Below are positions 13,901 to 24,108 of a stretch of DNA of 64,000 nucleotides, piece by piece. Position numbers and translations under genes: made by a program. This DNA is from Pratylenchus scribneri. Its lineage: Eukaryota > Nematoda > Chromadorea > Rhabditida > Pratylenchidae. Positions within the stretch are counted from its first letter, which is position 1. Every line of letters begins with the position of its first letter. A model generated the notes under the pieces. The model did no database searches and had not been told where the DNA came from. It saw only the letters and a list, made by a program, of their open reading frames with translations. Location of the stretch: positions 38,917-102,916 of the forward strand of contig JAQSEB010000088.1 in assembly GCA_030063045.1 (NCBI GenBank). The letters are read 5' to 3'.

Positions 13901-16900
13901 ACTATTTATTTCTGCTAGCATTCGAGCGAAAAATTCTCTGAAAAATTTAATAATTAAAAAGTATTAAAAAAATATTCACGATAGGTGAAATTTATCAATG
14001 AAATCAAAAATGTAAATATATTTATTTTTGAATGATTTAATATTTAAATTAAATCTAATTGTCAAATTAAAATTGAAAAAAAAATTATAAAAAAATTAAA
14101 AATTTTATTTTTAAATAATTAATTAGAAATAAAAGAACATGATTTTAATTTTGCTATACATAATTTAATGAATTAAATAAAAATTTTCTAATTTATTTTT
14201 GCTAAAAAACATCTAAATTTTGAGAAAAATAATTTAAAAAATTTATTCCATCAAAATATAAATATATTATAAAATGACTAAACTTTTTTTGGAATATTTG
14301 GCCTCTACTTATATTTATATCATCTTACCTTTGAATATGGAATTTTACTTCCCCAAAATCAGTCAACACTTTGTCATATTCAATTCGGGCAAATAGGCGA
14401 ATTTGTTCGCCATATTTTGATCGAATTAATTGCAATTTTGGGAGGAGACCCGTTGGTGCCATTACAAATTGTTCAAAATGTTGCATGAAAACCAAAATAT
14501 TTGCGGCCAATGAATGCATTATTATTGGTGAATTTTCCCCCTTTAACTTGTATTTTTTAAATGCCAAAGCATAATTTTCCAAAAGTCGTTTATCATTAAA
14601 AACTGCAAAAAAAAAATTTAATAAAATATATTTTAAAATTTTTTTTTAACAAAGAATAATATTAATATTTTTTGAAAATAATAAAATAACAGCCAATTCT
14701 AATTTTTTTATTATTTATAATATTTACTGATATTTAAATTTCACCATTTTCCATTTTTTAAAATTTTTTATAAAATTCTAAATTTATTAAAATTTTTAAA
14801 ATAAAATTTTGGAAAGAAAAAAATAATTATAAAAACAATTAAAAATTTTAAAAATTATAAATATAAAATTTTTATATGAGATAGTAAAAATTTATTAGAA
14901 CAACCAAAATATATTTTTAAACTATATTATTATATAAAAAATTACAATTTATGTCGCGCAATGGATTTTCCAATCTATTACCAAGAGTATTAGCCCCTTT
15001 GGATGATACTTCCCAAACAATTTCAATATTCCTTCTTTTTTCTTTTTCCTCTTCGTCTCCAACCTTCGCTTTGGGCCCTTTGTTCAATTCGTCCCAAAGA
15101 GTATCATAATTCATTGTTATCTTCTCTCCATTAGGACGATTGTATCCCAAGCCCAACAATGTGTTTAGCGTGTGAACCGCACCCACTTCATTCCGTAAAA
15201 ATTCTACCAATTTTGAATCCGATTGCAAAACGCGTGCGAATCGTTTGAAATTCATACTTTTCATATGATTATTTCTCAATTCCTCTACAATTTGATGGAA
15301 ATTTGCTTGCACAAATTCGCTAGTGGCCATTTGAATTTCGGTGTTAAAATTAAAAGTGCCGTACATGGCCGACCCTTGCTCTTCAGCGAGCATGGCGCAA
15401 AAATCGCTAACCATTTTGACGCAACGAATCATGTTGATTTGTCGACTCAACTCATCAGTGGTTATTTCAATATTTTTTGTGCCACTAGTTGTTGGAAAAT
15501 TGTCTCCAACCAGCAGTTCTTTTTCTTCCATCCCTAGAACATTGGCCACTTGTTGTTCAATTCGTGTTACGCCGTCATATGTTTTTCTGGCATATTCACG
15601 TTGAAAAGCAATTCGATTAGCATGAAATTTTTGTGCATGATATTTTGTAGTGTCCATTATACGTTTGTCATGTAAATACATAACTTCCAGGCTAGCTTGG
15701 AACCGACTCTTTTTATCCGGTATTTGGAATATTTCAATCCATTTTTCTACCAAATATCCAGTCGCAATGCTGCAAATATTTTTTTTATAAATATTTTTAT
15801 ATCACCACAAACCTCTTGCTGCCTTTTGTCGTTAATTCGGCTAAAAATTCACTGCCAATCAGTTCTTTTAGTTTTGTCAATGTTTCCTGGTCTTCTATTT
15901 GTTCTAAAAAATTTTTAATAAATTAATATAATGTTAAATAATTTCTATTTTTTAAATATATATTTATTAATTACCGTCCAGATTAAAAGCTATATTTGAC
16001 GAATAGAATCTTTGGCCTTCACTAATAAGTTCCTTTAAATAAAACCAACGCCATTTGCGTATTTCATCTTCGTCAAAATGCTTTCGTTCTTTTTCGGTGA
16101 ATTCCTTGGCCAATTTTTTACATTTTTCAATATAGCTAATCAAATTTTTGTCCATTTCTTTTCGGTTTTCCTCTTCGTCAAATTCTTCGATTTGAGTTTT
16201 GACTCGCGCATCATTTCTTATAATGCATTTTTGATGCTTCAGCAAATACATCCAATTTAGCATGTATAAAGCTTTAATTAAATATTTTTTCTTATTAAAT
16301 TATTCCTTTCATTTAAAAATTTGTATTTAATATTAGCATTGGCGGAAATAAAATCTGAACAAAGCGGAATTATTAAAATCAGAACAGGCGGAATTATTAA
16401 AATCAGAACAGGCGGAATTATTAAAATCAGAACAGGCGGAATTATTAAAATCAGAATAGGCGGAATTATTAAAATCAGAACAGGCGGAATTATTAAAATC
16501 AGAACAGGCGGAATTATTAAAATCAGAACAGGCGGATTTATTAAAATCAGAACAGGCGGATTTATTAAAATCAGAACATGCTGAATTATTAAAATCAGAA
16601 CAGGCGGAATTATTAAAAACAGAACAGGCGGAATTATTAAAATCAGAACAGGCGGAATTATTAAATTCAGAACAGTCGGAATTATTAAAATCAGAACAGG
16701 CGGAATTATTAAAATCAGAACAAGCGGAATTATTAAAATCAGAACAGGCGGAATTATTAAAATCAGAACAGGCGGAATTATTAAAATCAGAACAGGCGGA
16801 ATTATTAAAATCAGAACAGGCGGAATTATTAAAATCAGAACAGGCGGAATTATTAAAATCAGAACAGGCGGAATTATTAAAATCAGAACAGGCGGATTTA

Positions 16901-19900
16901 TTAAAATCAGAACAGGCGGATTTATTAAAATCAGAACAGGCGGATTTATTAAAATCAGAACATGCTGAATTATTAAAATCAGAACAGGCGGAATTATTAA
17001 AAACAGAACAGGCGGAATTATTAAAATCAGAACAGGCGGAATTATTAAATTCAGAACAGTCGGAATTATTAAAATCAGAACAGGCGGAATTATTAAAATC
17101 AGAACAGGCGGAATTATTAAAATCAGAACAGGCGGAATTATTAAAATCAGAACAGGCGGAATTATTAAAATCAGAACAGGCGGATTTATTAAAATCAGAA
17201 CAGGCGGATTTATTAAAATCAGAACATGCTGAATTATTAAAATCAGAACAGGCGGAATTATTAAAAACAGAACAGGCGGTATTATTAAAATCAGAACAGG
17301 CGGAATTATTAAATTCAGAACAGTCGGAATTATTAAAATCAGAACAGGCGGAATTATTAAAATCAGAACAGGCGGAATTATTAAAATCAGAACAGGCGGA
17401 ATTATTAAAATCAGAACTGGCGGAATTATTAAAATCAGAACAGGCGGAATTATTAAAATCAGAACAGGCGGAATTATTAAAATCAGAACAGGCGGAATTA
17501 TTAAAATCAGAACAGGCGGATTTATTAAAATCAGAACAGGCGGATTTATTAAAATCAGAACATGCTGAATTATTAAAATCAGAACAGGCTGAATTATTAA
17601 AATCAGAACTGGCTGAATTATTAAAATTGGAACTAGCGGAATTATTAAAATCAGAACAGGGGGAATTATTAAAATCAAAAAAGGCGGAATTATTAAAATC
17701 AGAACAGGCTGAATTATTAAAATCAGAACAGGCGGAATTATTAAAATCAGAACAGGCGGAATTATTAAAATCAGAACAAGCGGAATTATTAAAATGAACA
17801 GGCGGAATTATTAAAATCAAAAAAGGCGGAATTATTAAAATCAGTACAGGCTGAATTATTAAAATCAGAACAAGCGGAAAAACAAAAGAGATGGAATTCA
17901 GAACACGCGAAACATAAATATTTTTTTCGCTTATTTAAATTCTCACCAGGTTTTTCGATTCCTTCAAATCCGCCCGCCCTTATTGCCAATGAATCATGGA
18001 ATATTTCCATTTCCACTCGAGCATTCCACCATGCATTCACCAATTGTTCATTATTATTTTCATTTGAAATTTGATCAATTTGTTCATCCAAAATTCGCAT
18101 CCAAATCAGCAAGTCCAAACCCCAAATGCACCTTTTTATATCGATTGTTGTTTTCCACATCATTTTTCGAATTTTTAAATCTCCTTTACTATGAAGTAAA
18201 ACAATTTTCTCAAAATAATCCTCGATGTTGTAGATTAAACGAAAATCGGTGAGTTCTTAATTAATTAATTTAGAGTGTCTTAGGCCAAATTTTAATTAAT
18301 TAAAAGTTGCAATTTCATTTTATTCGGCATTTTCAATAATTTATTCGTCAAATTAAATATTATCAAAAACAAAATATAAATAAACAATATTATTCTATTA
18401 GTATTCTATACAAAATTTAATCATAATCTTAATTAGGCTATTTAATTAATCTATCTCTAATAGTAGTTTTAAAATTTATTTATAAAATTATAAAATGAAA
18501 AAAATATTTATTAACTTGTTCTGAATGGCGCCAACATCTTATCCATAAAATTTTCACTTGAATAATTCATATTGTCCAATTGGATTGGTTTTTGACCAGA
18601 TTTTTCCATCTCAATAATTTTTGACCAAATTTGGTCAAAACCGCCAAAAAATTCGGAAAATTTATAAATATTTCCTGGACTGAAATTGCTGTCCAATAAT
18701 TGTTTGTCCATCTTTTTCAAAAGGTCCAACCAGGCCCAATATTCCATCCAAAGCAATTCCTTTCTAATTGCCATCCTATTCTGTTCGAAATTCTCTTTTT
18801 TATCCATAATTTCATGATCTTCATTTTCGCCAATAATTTTCCTCCAAAGTTTTAACAACACCAAGCACAATTTTTCGGCATCGTATTTGTCAATATTTTT
18901 TGCGAAAATTTTGAATTTTTTAGAAATTTCAAAAAGTTGTTTTAGATCCGCGCGAGTGTTTTCTTCATTTTCTTGATTTTCAAAAAGTTGATCAAACAAT
19001 TTGCGCCATATTCTGCCATATAAGAATGCACTTGACATTCGGAATTCCCAAAATGCCAATAACACATCACTGGTATCTTGGATAATGTTTTTATACAAAC
19101 CGAGCACCAACTTTTCCTCAATTGTACCTGATAAATAAGAGGGAATAATTTTTACGGATTATTTGAAAAGAAATCAAAAAATTTTTTCTTGATTTTATCA
19201 TTCCTGAAAATGGTACTTCTATAGTTTGTATCCTCTTTTTTATCGAAAAAGTGCTTGGTCCCTTATATGGGTCGAAGGACTAAAAATTTTTTGAATTTTT
19301 TTTTGATAAAATTATAGCTCATTCGACGCGTATCTATGAGAGAAGCTCGAATCTGCCATCGATTTCGCATATAACATAAAAATAAAAAAGTTACGGCCAT
19401 TTTAGTTTCGCTGGAATGTGTTGGAACTGCGCAGATTTGCGTGAATGTAACTTTTTAATTTTTGCTTTTTATGCGAAAACAATGACAGATTTGCACTCTA
19501 CTCATTGAGTCGCGTCGAATGAGCTATAATTTGACCGAAAAAATTTTTAAAAATTTTTCGAATTCAGACCCATAGGGTGGACCCTTCACTTTTACGATTT
19601 TCAAATGCCCATAACTTGGCCAAAAATGCTTTAACGCTCAAATTTTTGACATTTTCTACTCAGTTCATCAAAAGGCGTCGATTGGTATATAATTTGACCA
19701 AAAATAGAAAAAAATATTTACCCAAAAAGAGGATACAAACTATAGAAGTACCAAAGGGTATTTAATTTTATTTTGGCTATTTTTAAAATTGTGTCAAAAA
19801 TTTCAAATAAATTGGATAGTGCCCCCAACGAATGATTGGAATCTCGAATCTGGCTTTGGCATGGAGTTTGGAGTCTTAGCAAGGAATTTTCGAGAGGAGT

Positions 19901-22383
19901 CACCCCGTCCCATTCCTCGCACCCTCATTCCCCGCACTCCCCGTTCCCGTTTTTTCATACCTCTCTCACGGGGAATTAATAATAATAACCCTAATTTTAA
20001 TTCATAAAAATACCAATTCCAAGAAGAGTTGGAAAAAATTCCTCCAAATCAATCAATATATTTGCTGATGTCATTTTTATAATTTGTCTTTTGACCAATT
20101 TCAATTCCTCTTGCCCATCTCTAGTTACGGAATTTATGATCAATTTGCGCATTTCTCGCAGGAATTGGCTTTCTTCTTTTTCATTTTCATCCTCAAAAGG
20201 AATCACTTCCTTTTTGCTTCCATTAAATGGAATAATTGCCATGGATCTATTTAAATTTATTATTATTATTAAGAGCAATTGTTGAGTCATAAAAATCGTC
20301 AATTAGGTCAACAGAAACGAAATTCGAAACTCAACCGAACCGATTTTTGGCTAAAAAATATCGATCCGAAAACCGAGTTTCGAAAACCGTGAAAATCAGA
20401 GAGTCCGAATTCCAAATCGACCGGTTCCCTTTTCACTTTGGGAGGGGCACACTGCCAATCGATTGCATTATTAATACATTTTTATTAATTAATAACAGTG
20501 GAAATAAAAAAAAAATAAATAAATTTTTATTTCTTGCCTGCCCATTTTTGCCTCCGCATCTTCCAATTCCAGCGCCTTTTTCAGTTGTTCCTCATCTCTC
20601 AATTCTTGTATTCTTTTTTGAAATTTTGTCCACCAAAATTCGAAATTGTCTTCCTCCAATTTTTTTCCACTCAATAATCTTTTCATCACTCTATATCTAT
20701 AATGCATTTGATTTGCATCATTGAAAAAATTGACAACCCATTTTGGCATTTCCTCAAATGGGTCAGATTTGTCAAGCAGATGGAACTCCAGTCGGTCGCA
20801 ATCGCCTTCTCCTATTTTTATCATTTCATTCACACTCATGGGCTCTTCTTCTATTTGCTTTCGAAGAGCTGAAGTGAAAATTTTATACTCATATATTATA
20901 TATCAAGCATTTTTTTCTCAATGCACATATCGCATTCAGATTTCAGAATAAACATAATTTAACAAATTTTAAAAAATGGGCAGAATTGTCTCAGAATAAA
21001 CAAAAAAAATGGGCAGAATTGTTAAATTTGAATATTAAAAATTTAAATCAAATTTTTTTCCAAAATTTTTAACTTTCAATTAGTATAAACTTTCTTTTTT
21101 TTTATCCCAAAAATAACAATTTCGGATTTCTTTTCTACTTTTGTGATTAGATTTGTTGGGAATGGATCTTTAAAATTATTTTTTTGGCCTCAACGAAACC
21201 TTTTGTCGCTTGATTATATCTTTCCGAATTTTGTAATATAGTTTTGCTTTCCTCTTTTATTTTTTCCATCGTTGTTTTGTCCCATAATTCGCATGCATAT
21301 TTGATCATGTCTTTAATTTCGCCTTTTTTATTTCTGGCTATTTTTTTCTTCTCATTTTCCAGGCCATATTTTTCAGCAAAATTCCAAGCAATCAGTCGAA
21401 ATTGCATTCGGCGCTCCAAATTTAATTGCTAAAAGGAAAAGGAAATATAATTTTTCTTGTTTCTTAGTCTTTTTATGGCTTTTATCTTAAATAATTTAAA
21501 GAATTGTCAAGAATTTTTCTGAACAGCTTCAACAAGAAAAACCTATTTTTGATCATTTATCTAAGCTTAGTTTAAAAATTGATGAATTTAAAAACAAAAA
21601 AAAATATTTTATTAAATTATTTGAATAGAATTTTATATTAATAAAACAGTCAATGTATTCTAAAAATTATTTTTAGATTTTGTCTAACATAAAGCTTGAG
21701 AGAATGTTAATAAAAATAAAAATGACAGATGACAGTGGTAAAAAATTATTATTAATTTTTTTACAAAGATTTTTGATATAAAATTTATTATTTAAATTTT
21801 AAAAAAGAACTTCTTCATCAATGCCTGGCTGTTTGACAGAATCAAAATTGGAAAGCAACATCAAATTGGTGTATTCCTTGTCCAAATCGAATACTTAAAC
21901 AAAAAATAATATTTAAAAATTATTTGTCAAATTTTTTATTTTTTCGAACTAAGTATTTGATATTTAAATAAATTTATTATTACTATACTAAAGCTAAATT
22001 CAATTTAATTAAAAATGAAAATTAATTTTGAAATTTCTGAAATGGGTTAACTTTTACTGAATTTTATTTACTAAAAAGTCCATAAAATTTAACCGAAAGA
22101 CCTAGAGTTTAATTTAATAATATTAAATTTTGCTTTGACAATTTTTTGAAATCGATTTGGTGAAGCTATCATGCAATTTTTTCAAATTTTTAATTTAATA
22201 ATATTTATTTTAAAAAAAATTATTAATTATAGAAGGTGAGTGTCATTTTTTTAATATTTTATAAATAATAAATTTAATATTATAATATAAAATTTTACCA
22301 ATATCATTTTGCATCGTCATGAAAATATTTTGATTGAATAGAAGCAAATAAAATAACATATTTATTTGATTGACAAAGTTCAT
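1953..22383 (-). CDS. Giant gene, left palindrome arm: unknown helical protein fused to a C-terminal poly(A) polymerase
   Basis: Twenty-six exons, in transcript order: 22383-22299, 21893-21811, 21428-21200, 20868-20538, 20246-20014, 19127-18516, 18255-17947, 16271-15975, 15903-15813, 15769-14946, 14602-14329, 13937-13678, 13350-13135, 12655-11819, 11566-11198, 11156-10503, 9096-8834, 8782-8591, 8125-7828, 7529-7431, 7148-6747, 6311-6187, 6004-5748, 5302-5131, 2131-2049, 1998-1953. They total 7,641 bases (2,546 codons plus stop), with consistent phases and no internal stop seen. The start gives MNFVNQINMLFYLLLF, a possible signal peptide. Residues up to about 1,900 match no family I recognise; they are rich in Trp, Lys and Glu and look alpha-helical, with an acidic patch (SDSD) and a Lys-rich patch. 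The C-terminal 640 residues are a poly(A) polymerase with the full D-I-D motif. Introns 7 and 16 hold a 24-bp minisatellite and intron 24 holds a Helitron-like insertion. An annotation pipeline may have split this into several genes. The in-phase join between exons 16 and 17 in both arms argues for one transcript; a spliced read would prove it. Confidence 0.7.
2486..2524. repeat. GC-rich 5' hairpin of the Helitron-like element
   Basis: GGAGCGGCCGGGAGCCGC, a GCA loop and a near-complementary partner form a stem with 15 of 18 positions paired. The same sequence occurs at 51,170-51,208 and 52,809-52,847. It is a strong GC island in AT-rich surroundings. Confidence 0.7.
2770..4200. repeat. 31-bp minisatellite inside Helitron-like copy 1
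   Basis: About 45 imperfect units, each containing a GTCGAGAATGAAGG core and AAAGCCGG, alternate between variants with TGGTCGA and TAATCGATAA. Related arrays occur in copy 2 (about 51,480-52,135) and copy 3 (about 53,100-53,290). Hydrophobic Phe/Tyr-rich open frames on the minus strand come from the repeat and are not genes. Confidence 0.85.
4675..4714. repeat. Perfect 18-bp terminal hairpin of Helitron-like copy 1
   Basis: CGAGCGTTGGGATGCCGC, loop GCCA, then its exact reverse complement. Equivalent hairpins end copy 2 (52,383-52,421, loop GAA) and copy 3 (about 53,699-53,738). Confidence 0.85.
9130..10395. repeat. 24-bp minisatellite in intron 16 of the left giant gene
   Basis: About 52 units of 24 bp with core AATCAGAACAGGCGG on the + strand. 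It mirrors the array at 36,500-38,330 in intron 17 of the right gene and lies in the same orientation relative to transcription. Because 24 is divisible by 3, units stay open in several frames (for example the ILIIPPVL and RTGGIIKI octapeptides), giving false open frames of 200-376 codons. The array separates the unknown N-terminal part from the PAP module in the transcript. Confidence 0.9.
16340..17880. repeat. 24-bp minisatellite in intron 7 of the left giant gene
   Basis: About 63 units of the same 24-bp family as at 9,130-10,395. A marker block (two GGCGGATTTATT units followed by a CATGCTGAATT unit) recurs near 16,576, 16,961, 17,225 and 17,561, at spacings of 16, 11 and 14 units, which shows higher-order duplication. 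It mirrors 29,375-30,850 in the right arm. Open frames of 466 and 495 codons here are artefacts. Confidence 0.9.
19212..19752. mobile_element. Short inverted-repeat transposon (MITE-like) in intron 5 of the left giant gene
   Basis: Ends are complementary over about 29 bases: GGTACTTCTATAGTTTGTAT at the left and its reverse complement at the right (about 19,724-19,752). The interior contains a second symmetry (AGCTCATTCGACGCG near 19,317 and CGCGTCGAATGAGCT near 19,511). There is no coding capacity. The right gene has no insertion in the matching intron. Terminal sequence resembles the element at 26,046-26,262. Confidence 0.75.
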
Positions 22384-24108
22384 TTCGAATTTATATGAAA
22401 TTAAAATTAAGTTTAATATTTTTAAAATCCATTGTAAAATTCTATTTTAATTTAAAGCAAAGTTAAAAAGTGACTTAAATTTATTTTAAAATTTTTACAA
22501 TTTTTTTATTTTTCTGTCTTGAGTTGAGATGTGAAAAGGTAAATTATTGCTGATGGCATTGATTTTGAATGAAAGAAAAATGATGGGCATTATTATCTGT
22601 CCCCTTTTCTATGCTCCCCCATAGGCATAAATCACTCGGCCATAAATTGAACGGTTGATTCTTATGCCTTATGCCAATGCCAGAGAGGCTTGTCCTCAAT
22701 TCAAATTCAATTTCTCCCATATTCCTTCTTTCCCTCCCTAAATCAAAATCATATTAGATAGTAAAAGCAAACAGTTTCGATTGATCCATTTTTATGGGGC
22801 GGGGAATAGGCGCGCAAATAAAATTAGCAATAATATTTTTGAGTCATTTGAAATAAAATTTGCGCACCCGAGTTTTGTTTCAAATAAAATTTTAAATAAT
22901 TAAAATCTAGTAAAATATTTCTTTTGGGGAAGAAATATTACTACTTAGCAAATGAAAACACAGTTTCCTTAGCAAATGAAAACACATTTTACTTAGCAAA
23001 TGAAAACACATTTTATTTAGCAAATGAAAACACATTTTACTTAGCAAATGAAAACACATTTTATTTAGCAAATGAAAACACATTTTACTTAGCAAATGAA
23101 AAAACATTTTATTTAGCAAATGAAAACACATTTTACTTAGCAAATGAAAACACATTTTACTTAGCAAATAAAAACGCATTTTACTTAGCAAATGAAAAAA
23201 CATTTTATTTAGCAAATGAAAACACATTTTACTTAGCAAATGAAAACACATTTTACTTAGCAAATGAAAACACATTTTATTTAGCAAATGAAAACACATT
23301 TTACTTAGCAAATGAAAACACATTTTACTTAGCAAATGAAAACACATTTTACTTAGCAAATGAAAACACATTTTATTTAGCAAATGAAAACACATTTTAC
23401 TTAGCAAATGAAAACACATTTTATTTAGCAAATGAAAAAACATTTTACTTAGCAAATGAAAACACATTTTACTTAGCAAATGAAAACACATTTTATTTAG
23501 CAAATGAAAACACATTTTACTTAGCAAATGAAAACACATTTTATTTAGCAAATGAAAACACATTTTACTTAGCAAATGAAAACACATTTTATTTAGAAAA
23601 AGTTAAATGCAATAATTTCTAAGCATTTCATTTCAATTAGGCTTGGTTACAAATTTGTAAGATTTTATTATTCGAAAAATTGATTTGGACATATCTAAAA
23701 TTGGGGTAGGCAAATTTCAATTCATAATATTATTGCAATTTGTGCCCCTAAAATCAATCGAAACTTTTACTTTGTCATCCCTATGAGAATAGAGAAGTCT
23801 TTAAATTTGGGGAGGGGAAGAAGAGAAATTGTCGGGCATTGGCACAAAAAGCAGCAATTCATTGTCCGAGTGATGTTTATGGCCAAGCGCAGAAAAGAGG
23901 ATGGATAATATCTTTCATTTTTCTTTCATTCAAAATCAATGCCATCGGCAATAATTCCCCTCTCAGAAGCCCATAAAATAAAATTATAATATTTTTTTAA
24001 TTTTATCCATAATATTTCAAATGAGCATTAATTTGCGTAAAAATGAAAATAGAATTTTACAATGAATTTTAAAAATATTAAAAATTAATTTTAATTTCAT
24101 ATATCAAA
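22384..24108. promoter_or_regulatory. Head-to-head spacer between the two giant genes (presumed divergent promoters)
   Basis: The two start codons point away from each other across 1.7 kb. Flanks on both sides are inverted copies of one another. For example, TTATTGCTGATGGCATTGAT near 22,545 has its mirror near 23,935, and the segment with GGCATTGGCATA (minus) near 22,675 mirrors 23,840. Only the centre, a 24-bp satellite (22,947-23,600), is not simple arm sequence. Promoter function is inferred from position. No core promoter element can be assigned in such AT-rich DNA. Confidence 0.5.
22947..23600. repeat. 24-bp satellite on the palindrome axis
   Basis: About 27 units of 24 bp containing TTAGCAAATGAAAACACA followed by TTTTAC or TTTTAT. 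Variants alternate between the last-base C and T forms. The same unit, in opposite orientation, forms the array at 41,519-41,925 inside the right gene. It differs from the intron minisatellite, though both have 24-bp units. Open frames of 226 and 232 codons are artefacts. Confidence 0.9.

Noticed and set aside
16278..17820. Open frames of 466 and 495 codons (NNSACSDF repeats)
   Set aside because: Same 24-bp intron minisatellite; no start context, no unique sequence, and the flanking exons splice across it in phase.
22907..23622. Open frames of 226 (MCFHLLSK) and 232 (NENTFYLA) codons at the axis
   Set aside because: Translations of the axis satellite on both strands; each is built only of 8-residue repeats.
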